A stretch of DNA of 64,000 nucleotides from Tupaia tana (lineage: Eukaryota; Chordata; Mammalia; Scandentia; Tupaiidae): contig JAKSZU010000050.1 in the NCBI GenBank assembly GCA_026018925.1, forward strand, positions 1,406,823 through 1,470,822, read 5' to 3'. The notes under the pieces are model-generated. The model worked only from the letters and a program-made list of their open reading frames with translations. It was not told where the DNA came from and did no database searches. Each line of letters begins with the position of its first letter. Within the stretch, counting starts at the first letter, position 1. Positions 47,301-59,671 of the stretch are shown in pieces. Position numbers and translations under genes: made by a program.

Positions 47301-50300
47301 TTAGGTCTATGGTTTGAGTTAGGCTTCAGGTTAGGTTAGGTTTGAACTTAGTTTGAGGGAGTAAGTTTAGGGCTACTGTTAGTTTTCGTGTAACTGTTAT
47401 GGTGGGAGTTAGCGTCAGGGCCACTTTATGGTTGTGGTTGAGCTTAAGGTGTCCGCCTAGGGTTAGGGTTAGGTGTATGGTTTGATTTAGGCTTCAGGTG
47501 AGGTTAGGTTTGAACTTAGTTTGAGGGAGTAAGTTTAGTGAGACTGTTAGTTTTCGGGTAACTGTTACAGTTGGAGTAAGCATCAGGGTCAGGTTATGGT
47601 GGGGGTTAAGCATAAGGTGTCCTCCTAGGGTTAGGGTTATGTCTATGATTTGATTTAGGCTTTAGGTTAGGTTAGGTTTGAACTTAGTTTGAGGGAGTCA
47701 GTTTAGGGCTACTGTTAGTTTTCGGTTAATTGTTATGGTTGGAGTAAGCGTCAGGGTCAGGTTAGGTTTGGGGTTGAGCTTAAGGTGTCCGCCTAGGGTT
47801 AGGTCTATGGTTTGAGTTAGGCTTCAGGTTAGGTTAGGTTTGAACTTAGTTTGAGGGAGTAAGTTTAGGGCTACTGTTAGTTTTCGGTTCAGTGTTACGG
47901 TTGGAGTTAATGTGAGGTTCAGGGTAGGGTTGTGGTTGAGCTTAAGGTGCCCACCTAGGGTTAGGGTTAGGTCTTTGGTTTGAGTTAGCCATCAGGTTAG
48001 GTTAGGTTTGAACTTAGTTTGAGGGAGTAAGTTTAGGGCTACTGTTATTTTTCGGTTCAGTGTTACGGTTGGAGTTAGCGTGAGGGTCAGGATAGGGTTG
48101 GGGTTGAGCTTAAGGTGTCCGCCTAGGGTTAGGTTTAGGTCTTTGGTTTGAGTTAGGCTTCAGGTTAGGTTAGGTTTCAACTTAGTTTGAAGGAGTAAGT
48201 TTAGGGCTACTGTTAGTTTTCGGGTAACTGTTATGTTTGGAGATAGCGTCAGGGCCAGGTTAGGGTTGGGGTGGAGCTTAAGGTATCCGCCTAGGGTTGG
48301 GTTAGGTCTATTGTTTGAGTTAGGCTTCAGGTTAGTTTAGGTTTGAACTTAGTTTGAGGGAGTAAGTTTAGGGCTATTGTTAGTTTTCGGTTCAGTGGTA
48401 CGGTTAGAGATAGCGTCAGGGTCAGGTTAGGTTTGGGGTTGAGCTTCAGGTGTCCGGCCAGGGTTAGGGTTAGGTCTATGGTTTGAGTTAGGCTTCAGGT
48501 TATGTTAGGTTTGAACTTAGTTTGAGGGAGTAAGTTTAGGGCTACTGTTAGTTTTCGGTTAACTGTTACGGTTGGAGTAAGCGTCAGGGTCAGGTTAGTT
48601 TTTCGGTTGAGCTTAAGGTTTCCGCCTGGGGTTAGTGTTAGGTGTATGGTTTGATTTAGTCTTCAGGTTAGGTTAGGTTTGAACTTACTTTGAGGGAGTA
48701 AGTTTAAGGCTACCGTTAGTTTTCGTTTAACTGTTAGGTTTGGAGTAAGCGTCAGGGTCAGGTTAGGGTGGGGGGTTAAGCATAAGGTGTCCGCCAAGGG
48801 TTAGGGTTAGGTCTAGGTTTTCATTTAGGCTTCAGGTTTGGTTAGGATTAAACTTAGTTTGAGGGAGTAAGGTTAGGGCTACTGTTAGTTTTCGGTTCAG
48901 TGTTACGGTTGGATTTAGCCTCATGGTCAGGTTAGGGTTGGGGTTAAGCTTAAGGTGTCCGCCTAGGGTTAGGGTTAGGTGTATGATTTGATTAAGGCTT
49001 CAGGTTAGGTTAGGTTTGAACATAGTTTGAGGGAGTAAGTTTAGGGCTACTCTTAGTTTTCGGGTAACTGTTATGGTTGGAGTTAGCGTCAGGGCCAGGT
49101 TCAGGTTGGGGTTGACCTTAAGGTGTCCGCCTAGGGTTAGGGTTAGGTCTATGGGTTGAGTTAGGCTTCAGGTTAGGTTAGGTTTGAACTTAGTTTGAGG
49201 GAGTAAGTTTAGGGCTACTGTTAGTTTTCGGTTCAGTGTTACTGTTGGAGACAGCGTCAGGGTCAGGTTAGGGTTGGGGTTGAGCTTCAAGTGTTCGCCT
49301 AGGGTTAGGGTTAGGTCTATGGTTTGAGTTAGGCTTCAGGTTAGGTTAGGTTTGAACTTAGTTTGATGGAGTAAGTTTAGGGTTACTGTTAGTTTTCGGT
49401 TCAGTGTTACGGTTGTAGTTAGCGTGAGGGTCAGGTTAGGGTTGGGGTTGAGCTTAAGGTGTCCGCCTAGGGTTAGGGTTAGGTGTATGGTTTGATTGAG
49501 GCTTCAGGTTAGGTTAGGTTTGAACTTAGTTTGAGGGGGTAAGTTTAGGGCTACTGTTAGTTTTCGGTTCAGTGTTACGGTTGGAGTTAGCGTCAGGGTC
49601 AGGTTAGGGTTGGGGTTGAGCTTCAGCTGTCCTCCTAGGGTTAGGGTTAGGTGTATGGTTTGATTTAGGCTTCAGGTTAGGTTAGGTTTGAACTTAGTTT
49701 GAGGGAGTAAGTTTAGGGCTACTGTTAGTTTTCGGGTAACTGTTATGGTGGGAGTTTGCGTCAGGGCCACTTTAGGTTTGGGGTTGAGCTTAAGGTGTCC
49801 GCCTAGGGTTAGGGTTAGGTGTATGGTTTGATTTAGGCTTCAGGTTAGGTTAGGTTTGAAGTTAGTTTGAGGGAGTAAGTTTAGGGCTACTGTTAGTTTC
49901 GGTTAACTGTTACAGTTGGAGTAAGCGTCAGGGTCAGGTTATGGTGGGGGTTAAGCATTAGGTGTCCGCCTAGTGTTAGGGTTAGGTCTATGATTTGATT
50001 TAGGCTTCAGGTTAGGTTAGCTTTGAACTTAGTTTGAGGGAGTCAGTTTAGGGCTACTGTTAGTTTTCGGTAAACTGTTACGGTTGGAGTAAGCGTCAGG
50101 GTCAGGTTAGGTTTGGGGTTGAGCTTAAGGTGTCCGCCTAGGGTTAGGGTTAGGTCTATGGTTTGATTTAGGCTTCAGGTTAGGTTAGGTCTGAACTTAG
50201 TTTGAGGGAGTAAGTTTAGGGCTATTGTTTGTTTTCGCTTCAGTGTTACGGTTGAAGTTAGCGTGAGGGTCAGGTCAGGGTTGGGGTTGTGCTTAAGGTG

Positions 50301-53300
50301 TCCGCCTAGGGTTAGGGTTAGGTGTATGGTTTGATTTTGGCTTCAGGTTAGGTTAGGTTTGAACTTAGTTTGAGGGAATAAGTTTAGGGCTACTGTTTTT
50401 TTTCAGGTAACTGTTACGGTTGGAGTTAGCGTCAGGTCCAGGTTAGGGTTGGGGTTGAGCTAATGGTGTCCGCCTAGGGTTAGGGTTAGGTGTTTGGTTT
50501 GATTTACGTTCAGGTTAGGTTAGGTTTGAAGTTAGTTTGAGGGAGTAAGTTTAGGGCTACTGTTAGTTTTCGGATAACTGTTACGGTTGGAGTAAGCGTC
50601 AGGGTCAGGTTAGGGTGGGGGTTAAGCATAAGGTGTCCGCCTATGGTTAGGGTTAGGTCTATTGTTTGAGTTAGGCTTCAGGTTAGGTTAGGTTTGAACT
50701 TAGTTTGAGGGAGTAAGTTTAGGGCTTTTGTTAGTTTTCGGAAAACTGTTACGGTTGGAGATAGCGTCAGGGTCAGGTTAGGGTTGGGGTTGAGCTTCAG
50801 GTGTCCGCCTAGGGTTAGGGTTAGGTCTATGGTTTGAGTTAGGCTTCAGGTTAGGTTAGGTTTGAACTTAGTTTTAGGGAGTAAGTTTAGGGCTACTGTT
50901 AGTTTTCGGTTCAGTGTTACGGTTGGAGATAGCGTCAGGGTCAGGTTAGGGTTGGGGTTGAGCTTCAGGTGTCCACCTAGGGTTAGAGATTGGTCTATGG
51001 TTTGAGTTAGGCTTCAGGTTAGGTTAGGTTTGAACTTAGTTTGAGGGAGTAAGTTTAGGGCTACTGTTAGTTTTCGGTTCAGTGTTACGGTTGGAGTTAG
51101 CGTGAGGGTCAGGATAAGGTTGGGGTTGAGCTTAAGGTGTCCACCTAGGGTTAGGGTTAGGTCTTTGGTTTGAGTTAGGCATCAGGTTAGGTTAGGTTTC
51201 AACTTAGATTGAGGGAGTATGTTTAGGGCTACTGTTCGTTTTCGGGTAACTGTTATGTTTGGAGATAGCGTCAGGGCCAGGTTAGGGTTGGGGTTGAGCT
51301 TAAGGTGTCCGCCTAGGGTTAGGGTTAGGTCTATTGTTTGAGTTAGGCTTTAGGTTAGTTTACGTTTGAACTTAGTTTGAGGGAGTAAGTTTAGGGCTAT
51401 TGTTAGTTTTCGGTTCAGTGTTACGGTTGGAGATAGCGTCAGGGTCAGGTTAGGTTTGGGGCTGAGCTTCAGGTGTCCGGCCAGGGTTAGGTTTAGGTCT
51501 ATGATTTGAGTTAGGCTTCAGGTTAGGTTAGGTTTGAACTTAGTTTGAGGGAGTAAGTTTAGGGCTACTGTTAGTTTTCGGGTAACTGTTATGGTGGGAG
51601 TTAGCGTCAGGGCCACTTTAGGGTTGGGGTTGAGCTTAAGGTGTCCGCCTAGGGTTAGGGTTAGGTGTATCGTTTCTTTTAGGCTTCAGGTTAGGTTAGG
51701 TTTGAAGTTAGTTTGAGGGAGTAAGTTTAGGGTTACTGTTAGTTTTCGGTTAACTGTTACAGTTGGAGTAAGCGTCAGGGTCAGGTTATGGTGGGGGTTA
51801 AGCATAAGTTGTCCGCCTAGGGTTAGGGTTAGGTCTATGATTTGATTTAGGCTTCAGGTAAGGTTAGGTTTGAACTTAGTTTGAGGGAGTCAGTTTAGGG
51901 CTACTGTTAGTTTTCGGTTAACTGTTACCGTTGGAGTAAGCGTCAGGGTCAGGTTAGGTTTGGGGTTGAGCTTAAGGTGTCCGCCTAGGGTTAGGGTTAG
52001 GTCTATGGTTTGAGTTAGGCTTCAGGTTAGGTTAGGTTTGAACTTAGTTTGAGGGAGTAAGTTTAGGGTTACTGTTAGTTTTCGGTTCAGTGTTATGGTT
52101 GGAGTTAGCGTGAGGGTCACGTTAGGGTTGGGGTTGAGCTTAAGGTGTCCGCCTAGGGTTAGGGTTAGGTGTATGGTTTGATTTAGGCTTCAGGTTAGGT
52201 TAGGTTTCAACTTAGTTTGAGGGAGTAAGTTTAGGGCTACTGTTTGTTTTCGGTTCAGTGTTACAGTTGGAGATAGCGTCAGGGTCAGGTTAGGATTGGG
52301 GTTGAGCTTCAGGTGGCCACCTAGGGTTAGGGTTAGGTCTATGGTTTGAGTTAGGCTTCAGGTTAGGTTATGTTTGAACTTAGTTTGAGGGAGTAAGTTT
52401 AGGGCTACTGTTAGTTCTCGGTTCAGTGTTACGGTTGGAGTTAGCATGAGGGTCAGGTTAGGGTTGGGGTTGAGCTTCAGGTGTCCGCATAGGGTTAGGG
52501 TTAGGTGTATGGTTTGATTTAGGCTTCAGGTTAGGTTAGGTTTGAACTTAGTTTGAGGGAGTAAGTTTAGGGGTACTGTTAGTTTTCGGGTAACTGTTAT
52601 GGTGGGAGTTAGCGTCAGGGCCACTTTAGTGTTGGGGTTGAGCTTAAGGTGTCCGCCTAGGGTTAGGGTTAGGTGTATGGTTTGATTTAGGCTTCAGGTG
52701 AGGTTAGGTTTGAACTTAGTTTGAGGGAGTAAGTTTAGTGCGACTGTTAGTTTTCGGGTAACTGTTACAGTTGGAGTAAGCGTCAGGGTCAGGTTATGGT
52801 GGGGGTTAAGCATAAGGTGTCCTCCTAGGGTTAGGGTTATGTCTATGATTTGATTTAGGCTTCAGGTTAGGTTAGGTTTGAACTTAGTTTGAGAGAGTCA
52901 GTTTAGGGCTACTGTTAGTTTTCGGTTAACTGTTACGGTTGGAGTAAGCGTCAGGGTCAGGTTAGTTTTGGGGTTGAGTTTAAGGTGTCCGCCTAGGGTT
53001 AGGGTTAGGTCTATGGTTTGAGTTAGGCTTCAGGTTAGGTTAGGTTTGAACTTAGTTTGAGGGAGTAAGTTTAGGGCTACTGTTAGTTTTTGGTTCAGTG
53101 TTACGGTTGGAGTTAGCATGAGGGTCAGGTTAGGGTTGGGGTTGAGCTTAAGGTGTCCGCCTAGGGTTAGGGTTAGGTGTATGGTTTGATTTAGGCTTCA
53201 GGTTAGGTTAGGTTTAAACTTTGTTTGAGGGAGTAAGTTTAGGGCGAGTGTTAGTTTTCGGGTAACTCTTATGTTTGGAGATAGCATCAGGGCCAGGTTA

Positions 53301-54187
53301 GGGTTGGGGTTGAGCTTAAGGTGTCCGCCTAGGGTTAGGGTTAGGTGTATGGTTTGAGTTAGGCTTCAGGTTAGTTTAGGTTTGATCTTAGTTTGAGGGA
53401 GTAAGTTTAGGGCTACTGTTAGTTTTCGGTTCAGTGTTACGGTTGGAGATAGCGTCAGGGTCAGGTTAGGGTTGGGGTTGAGCTTCAGGTGTCCGGCTAG
53501 GGTTAGGGTTAGGTCTATGGTTTGAGTTAGGCTTCAGGTTAGGTTAGGTTTGAATTTAGTTTGAGGGAGTAAGTTTAGGGATACTGTTAGTTTTCGGGTA
53601 ACTGTTATGGTTGGAGTTAGCGTCAGGGCCAGTTTAGGGTTGGGGTTGAGCTTAAGGTGTCCGCCTAGGGTTAGGGTTAGGTCTATGGTTTGAGTTAGGC
53701 TTCAGGTTTGGTTAGGTTTGAAGTTAGTTTGAGGGAGTAAGTTTAGGTCTACTGTTAGTTTTCGGTTCAGTGTTACGGTTGGAGTTAGCGTCACGGTCAG
53801 GTTATGGTGGGGGTTAAGCATAAGGTGTCCGCCTAGGATTAGGGTTACGTCTATGATTAGATTTAGGCTTCAGGTTAGGTTAGGTTTGAACTTAGTTTGA
53901 GGGAGTCACTTTAGGGCTACTGTTAGTTTTTGGTTAACTGTTACGGTTGGAGTAAGCGTCAGGGTCAGGTTAGGTTTGGGGTTGAGCTTAAGGTGTCCTC
54001 CTAGGGTTAGGGTTAGGTGTATGGTTTGATTTAGGCTTCAGGTTAGGTTAGGTTTGAACTTAGTTTGAGGGAGTAAGTTTAGGGCTACTGTTAGTTTTCG
54101 TTTAACTGTTACGGTTGGAGTAAGCGTCAGGGTCAGGTTAGGGTGGGGGTTAAGCGTAAGGTGTCCGTCTAGGGTTAGGGTTAGGTC
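41370..54187 (+). repeat. Higher-order repeat copy 4, truncated at the flank junction
   Basis: Follows copy 3 monomer by monomer for about 12.8 kb (76 monomers plus part of one), then leaves it inside a monomer at about 54187. Sub-blocks start at 41370, 44060, 47081, 49427 and 52113; the last is cut short. This copy has the fewest homopolymer indels and is the best template for a unit consensus. Private changes include ATAGCATCAG near 53282 (a CpG to CpA change) and a two-base loss in GTGTATGTTTGATTAGG near 44117. The last six or so monomers of the unit are missing. Confidence 0.9.
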
Positions 54188-54296
54188 GATGGTTTCATTT
54201 AGGCTTCAGGTTAGGTTAGGACTGAACTCAGTTTGAGTGAGTAAGTTTAGGGGTACTGTTAGTTTTCAGTTCAGTTTTACGGTTGGATGTAGCCTC
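54129..54296 (+). repeat. Junction monomer: HOR on the left, flank type on the right
   Basis: Up to about 54187 the monomer matches HOR copies (GCGTAAGGTGTCCGTCTAGG, as near 12804, 26601 and 40390). From 54188 it has GATGGTTTCATTTAGG, AGGACTGAACTCAG, GAGTGAGTAAG and TTTTCAGTTCAG, where the HOR has TATTGTTTGAGTTAGG and ordinary sequence. Its right part reappears almost unchanged at 59562-59671. The switch has no inserted non-satellite DNA, so it looks like recombination between like monomers, or the true edge of homogenisation. Confidence 0.85.
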
Positions 54297-57200
54297 AGGG
54301 TCAGGTTAGGGTTGGGGTTAAGCTTAAGGTGTCCGCATAGGGTTAGGGTTAGGTCTATTGTTTGAGTTAGGCTTCAGGTTAGTTTAGGTTTGAACTTAGT
54401 TTGAGGTAGTAAGTTTAGGGCTATTGTTAGTTTTCGGTTCAGTGTTACGTTTGGAGATAGCGTCAGGGTCAGGTTAGGGTTGGGGTTGAGCTTCAGGTGT
54501 CCGGCCAGGGTTAGGGTTAGGTCTATGGTTTGAGTTAGGCTTCAGGTTATGTTAGGTTTGAACTTAGTTTGAGGGAGTAAGTTTAGGGCTACTGTTAGTT
54601 TTCGGTTAACTGTTACGGTTGGAGTAAGCGTCAGGGTCAGGTTAGGTTTGGGGTTGAGCTTAAGGTTTCCGCCTGGGGTTAGTGTTAGGTGTATGGTTTG
54701 ATTTAGTCTTCAGGTTAGGTTAGGTTTGAACTTACTTTGAGGGAGTAAGTTTAAGGCTACCGTTAGTTTTCGTTTAACTGTTAGGTTTGGAGTAAGCGTC
54801 AGGGTCAGGTTAGGGTGGGGGTTAAGCATAAGGTGTCCGCCAAGGGTTAGGGTTAGGTCTATGTTTTCATTTAGGCTTCAGGTTAGGTTAGGATTAAACT
54901 TAGTTTGAGGGAGTAAGGTTAGGGCTACTGTTAGTTTTCGGTTCAGTGTTACGGTTGGATTTAGCCTCATGGTCAGGTTAGGGTTGGGGTTAAGCTTAAG
55001 GTGTCCGCCTAGGGTTATGGTTAGGTCTATTGTTTGAGTTAGGCTTCAGGTTAGGTTAGGTTTGAACTTAGTTTGAGGGAGTAAGTTTAGGCCTACTGTT
55101 AGTTTTCGGTTCAGTATTACGGTTGGAGATAGCGTCAGGGTCAGGTTAGGGTTGGGGTTGAGCTTCAAGTGTTCGCCTAGGGTTAGGGTTAGGTCTATGG
55201 TTTGAGTTAGGCTTCAGGTTAGGTTAGGTTTGAACTTAGTTTGATGGAGTAAGTTTAGGGTTACTGTTAGTTTTCGGTTCAGTGTTACGGTTGGAGTTAG
55301 CGTGAGGGTCAGGTTAGGGTTGGGTTTGAGCTTCAGGTGTCAGCCTAGGGTTAGGGTTAGGTGTATGGTTTGATTTAGGCTTCAGGTTAGGTTTGGTTTG
55401 AACTTAGTTTGAGGGGGTAAGTTTAGGGCTACTGTTAGTTTTCGGTTCAGTGTTACGGTTGGAGTTAGCGTCAGGGTCAGGTTAGGGTTGGGGTTGAGCT
55501 TCAGCTGTCCGCCTAGCGTTAGGGTTAGGTGTATGGTTTGATTTAGGCTTCAGGTTAGGTTAGGTTTGAACTTAGTTTGAGGGAGTAAGTTTAGGGCTAC
55601 TGTTAGTTTTCGGGTAACTGTTATGGTGGGAGTTAGCGTCAGGGTCACTTTAGGTTTGGGGTTGAGCTTAAGGTGTCCGCCTAGGGTTAGGGTTAGGTGT
55701 ATCGTTTGATTTAGGCTTCAGGATAGGTTAGGTTTGAAGTTAGTTTGAAGGAGTAATTTTAGGGCTACTGTTAGTTTCGGTTAACTGTTTCAGTTGGAGT
55801 AAGCGTCAGGGTCAGGTTATGGTGGGGGTTAAGCATTAGGTGTCTGCCTAGTGTTAGGGTTAGGTCTATGATTTGATTTAGGCTTCAGGTTAGGTTAGCT
55901 TTGAACTTAGTTTGAGGGAGTCAGTTTAGGGCTACTGTTAGTTTTTGGTTAACTGTTACGGTTGGAGTAAGCGTCAGTGTCAGGTTAGGTTTGGGGTTGA
56001 GCTTAAGGTGTCCGCCTAGGGTTAGAGTTAGGTCTATGGTTTGATTTAGGCTTCAGGTTAGGTTAGGTTTGAACTTAGTTTGAGGGAGTAAGTTTAGGGC
56101 TATTGTTTGTTTTCGGTTCAGTGTTACGGTTGAAGTTAGCGTGAGGGTCAGGTCAGGGTTGGGGTTGTGCTGAAGGTGTCCGCCTAGGGTTAGGGTTAGG
56201 TGTAGGGTTTGATTTAGGCTTCAGGTTAGGTTAGGTTTGAACTTAGTTTGAGGGAATAAGTTTAGGGCTACTGTTTTTTTTTCGGGTAACTGTTACGGTT
56301 GGAGTTAGCGTCAGGTCCATGTTAGGGTTGAGGTTGAGCTAACGGTGTCCGCATAGGGTTAGGGTTAGGTGTTTGGTTTGATTTATGTTCAGGTTAGGTT
56401 AGGATTGAAGTTAGTTTGAGGGAGTAAGTTTAGGGCTACTGTTAGTTTTCGGATAACTGTTACGGTTGGAGTAAGCGTCAGGGTCAGGTTAGGGTTGGGG
56501 TTGAGCTTCAGGTGTCCGCCTAGGGTTAGGGTTAGGTCTATGGTTTGAGTTAGGCTTCAGGTTAGGTTAGGTTTGAACTTAGTTTTAGGGAGTAAGTTTA
56601 GGGCTACTGTTAGTTTTCGGATAACTGTTACGGTTGGAGATAGCGTCAGGGTCAGGTTAGGGTTGGGGTTGAGCTTCAGATGTCCGCCTAGGGTTAGGGT
56701 TAGGTCTTTGGTTTGAGTTAGGCTTCATGTTAGGTTATGTTTGAACTTAGTTTGAGGGAGTAAGTTTAGGGCTATTGTTAGTTTTCGGTTCAGTGTTACG
56801 GTTGGAGATAGCGTCAGGGTCAGTTTAGGTTTGGGGCTGAGCTTCAGGTGTCCGGCCAGGGTTAGGGTTAGGTGTATGGTTTGAGTTAGGCTTCAGGTTA
56901 GGTTAGGTTTGAACTTAGTTTGAGGGAGTAAGTTTAGGGCTACTGTTAGTTTTCGGTTCAGTGTTACGGTTGGAGTTAGCGTGAGGGTCAGGATAGGGTT
57001 GGGGTTGAGATTAAGGTGTCCACCTAGGGTTAGGGTTAGGTCTTTGGTTTGAGTTAGGCTTCAGGTTAGGTTAGGTTTGAACTTAGTTTGCGGAGGTAAG
57101 TTTAGGGCTACTGTTCGTTTTCGGGTAACTGTTATGTTTGGAGATAGCGTCAGGGCCAGGTTAGGGTTGGGGTTGAGCTTAAGGTGTCCGCCTAGGGTTA

Positions 57201-59503
57201 GGGTTAGGTCTATTGTTTGAGTTAGGCTTTAGGTTAGTTTACGTTTGAACTTAGTTTGAGGGAGTAAGTTTAGGGCTATTGTTAGTTTTCGGTTCAGTGT
57301 TACGGTTGGAGATAGCGTCAGGGTCAGGTTAGGTTTGGGGTTGAGCTTCAGGTGTCCGGCCAGGGTTAGGGTTAGGTCTATGGTTTGAGTTAGGCTTCAG
57401 GTTAGGTTAGGTTTGAACTTAGTTTGAGGGAGTAAGTTTAGGGCTACTGTTAGTTTTCGGGTAACTGTTATGGTGGGAGTTAGCGTCAGGGCCACTTTAG
57501 GGTTGGGGTTGAGCTTAAGGTGTCCGCCTAGGGTTAGGGTTAGGTGTATCATTTGTTTTAGGCTTCAGGTTAGTTTAGGTTTGAAGTTAGTTTGAGGGAG
57601 TAAGTTTAGGGCTACTGTTAGTTTTCGGTTAACTGTTACAGTTGGAGTAAGCGACAGGGTCAGGTTATGGTGGGGGTTAAGCATAAGTTGTCTGCCTAGG
57701 GTTAGGGTTAGGTCTATGATTTGATTTAGGCTTCAGGTTAGGTTAGGTTTGAACTTAGTTTGAGGGAGTCAGTTTAGGGCTACTCTTAGTTTTCGGTTAA
57801 CTGTTACGGTTGGAGTAAGCGTCAGGGTCAGGTTAGGTTTGAGGTTGAGCTTAAGGTGTCCGCCTAGGGTTAGGGTTAGGTCTATGGTTTGAGTTAGGCT
57901 TCAGGTTAGGTTAGGTTTGAACTTAATTTGAGGGAGTAAGTTTAGGGATACTGTTAGTTTTCGGTTCAGTGTTACAGTTGGAGATAGCGTCAGGGTCAGG
58001 TTAGGGATGGGGTTGAGCTTCAAGTGTCCGCCTAGGGTTAGGGTTAGGTCTATGGTTTGAGTTAGGCTTCAGGTTAGGTTAGGTTTGAACTTACTTTGAG
58101 GGAGTAAGTTTAGGGTTACTATTAGTTTTCGGTTCAGTGTTACGGTTGGAGTTAGCGTGAGGGTCACGTTAGGGTTGGGGTTGAGCTTAAGGTGTCCGCC
58201 TAGGGTTAGGGTTAGGTGTATGGTTAGATTTAGGCTTCAGGTTAGGTTAGGTTTCAACTTAGTTTGAGGGAGTAAGTTTAGGGCTACTGTTTGTTTTCGG
58301 TTCACTGTTACAGTTGGAGATAGCGTCAGGGTCATGTTAGGTTTGGGGTTGAGCTTCAGGTGGCCACCTAGGGTTAGGGTTAGGTCTATGGTTTGAGTTA
58401 GGCTTCAGGTTAGGTTATGTTTGAACTTAGTTTGAGGGAGTAAGTTTAGGGCTACTGTTAGTTTTCGGTTCAGTGTTACGGTTGTAGTTAGCGTGAGGGT
58501 CAGGTTAGGGTTGGGGTTGAGCTTCAGGTGTCTGCCTAGGGTTAGGGTTAGGTGTATGGTTTGATTTAGGCTTCAGGTTAGGTTAGGTTTGAACTTAGTT
58601 TGAGGGAGTAAATTTAGCGGTACTGTTAGTTTTCGGGTAACTGTTATGGTGGGAGTTAGCGTCAGGGCCACTTTAGTGTTGGGGTTGAGCTTAAGGTGTC
58701 CGCCTAGGGTTAGGGTTAGGTGTATGGTTTGATTTAGGCTTCAGGTGAGGTTAGGTTTGAACTTAGTTTGAGGGAGTAAGTTTAGTGCGACTGTTAGTTT
58801 TCGGGTAACTGTTACAGTTGGAGTAAGCGTCAGGGTCAGGTTATGGTGGGGGTTAAGCATAAGGTGTCCTCCTAGGGTTAGGGTTAGGTCTATGATTTGA
58901 TTTAGGCTTCAGGTTAGGTTAGGTTTGAACTTAGTTTGAGGGAGTCAGTTTAGGGCTACTGTTAGTTTTCGGTTAACTGTTACGGTTGGAGTAAGCGTCA
59001 GGGTTCGGTTAGGTTTGGGGTTGAGCTTAAGGTGTCTGCCTAGGGTTAGGGTTAGGTATATGGTTTGAGTTAGGCTTCAGGTTAGGTTAGGTTTGAACTT
59101 AGTTTGAGGGAGTAAGTTTAGGGCTACTGTTAGTTTTTGGTTCAGTGTTACGGTTGGAGTTAGCGTGAGGGTCAGGTTAGGGTTGGGGTTGAGCTTAAGG
59201 TGTCCGCCTAGGGTTAGGGTTAGGTGTATGGTTTGATTTAGGCTTCAGGTTAGGTTAGGTTTGAACTTAGTTTGAGGGAGTAAGTTTAGGGCGAGTGTTA
59301 GTTTTCGGGTAACTCTTATGTTTGGAGATAGCGTCAGGGCCAGGTTAGGGTTGGGGTTGAGCTTAAGGTGTCCGCCTAGGGTTAGGGTTAGGTGTATGGT
59401 TTGAGTTAGGCTTCAGGTTAGGTTAGGTTTGAACTTAGTTTGAGGGAGTAAGTTTAGGGCTACTGTTAGTTTTCGTTTAACTGTTACGGTTGGAGTAAGC
59501 GTC
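54297..59503 (+). repeat. Diverged flank 1: rearranged relative of HOR sub-blocks 3-5
   Basis: About 31 monomers. Recognisable HOR landmarks come in HOR order: CCGGCCAGGG near 54503, AAGGTTTCCGCCTGGGG near 54662, GTTTTCATTTAGG near 54850, CAAGTGTTCGCC near 55167, CAGCTGTCC near 55502, GTGTTAGGG near 55850, GGGGTTGTGCT near 56160, the T-run near 56273, TACGTTTGAAC near 57240, GGTGGCCACC near 58359. At least one monomer is missing near 55010-55150, one near 56490 (the HOR monomer with CGCCTATGGTTAGG), and one is extra near 56700-56900. Substitutions are spread evenly rather than in runs, so this is genuine divergence. Confidence 0.8.
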
Positions 59504-59671
59504 AGGGTCAGGTTAGGGTGGGGGTTAAGCGTAAGGTGTCCGCCTAGGGTTAGGGTTAGGTCGATGGTTTCATTTAGGCTTCAGGTTAGGTTAGGACTGA
59601 ACTCAGTTTGAGTGAGTAAGTTTAGGGGTACTGTTAGTTTTCAGTTCAGTGTTAAGGTTGGATGTAGCCTC
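59504..59671 (+). repeat. Second copy of the junction-type monomer
   Basis: Has the same unusual series as the monomer at 54129: GCGTAAGGTGTCCG, TCGATGGTTTCATTTAGG, AGGACTGAACTCAG, GAGTGAGTAAG, AGGGGTACTG, TTTTCAGTTCAG, GGATGTAGCCTCAG. It differs at a few bases (GTTAAGG for TTTACGG, CAGCATCAGG for CAGGGTCAGG). The distance between the two monomer starts is 5375 bp, one short of 32 x 168. It marks a duplicated boundary within the flank. Confidence 0.85.

Noticed and set aside
54188..54296. Mobile element insertion at the HOR boundary
   Set aside because: The new sequence is still in 168-bp register and is plainly a variant monomer. There are no terminal repeats or non-satellite bases.
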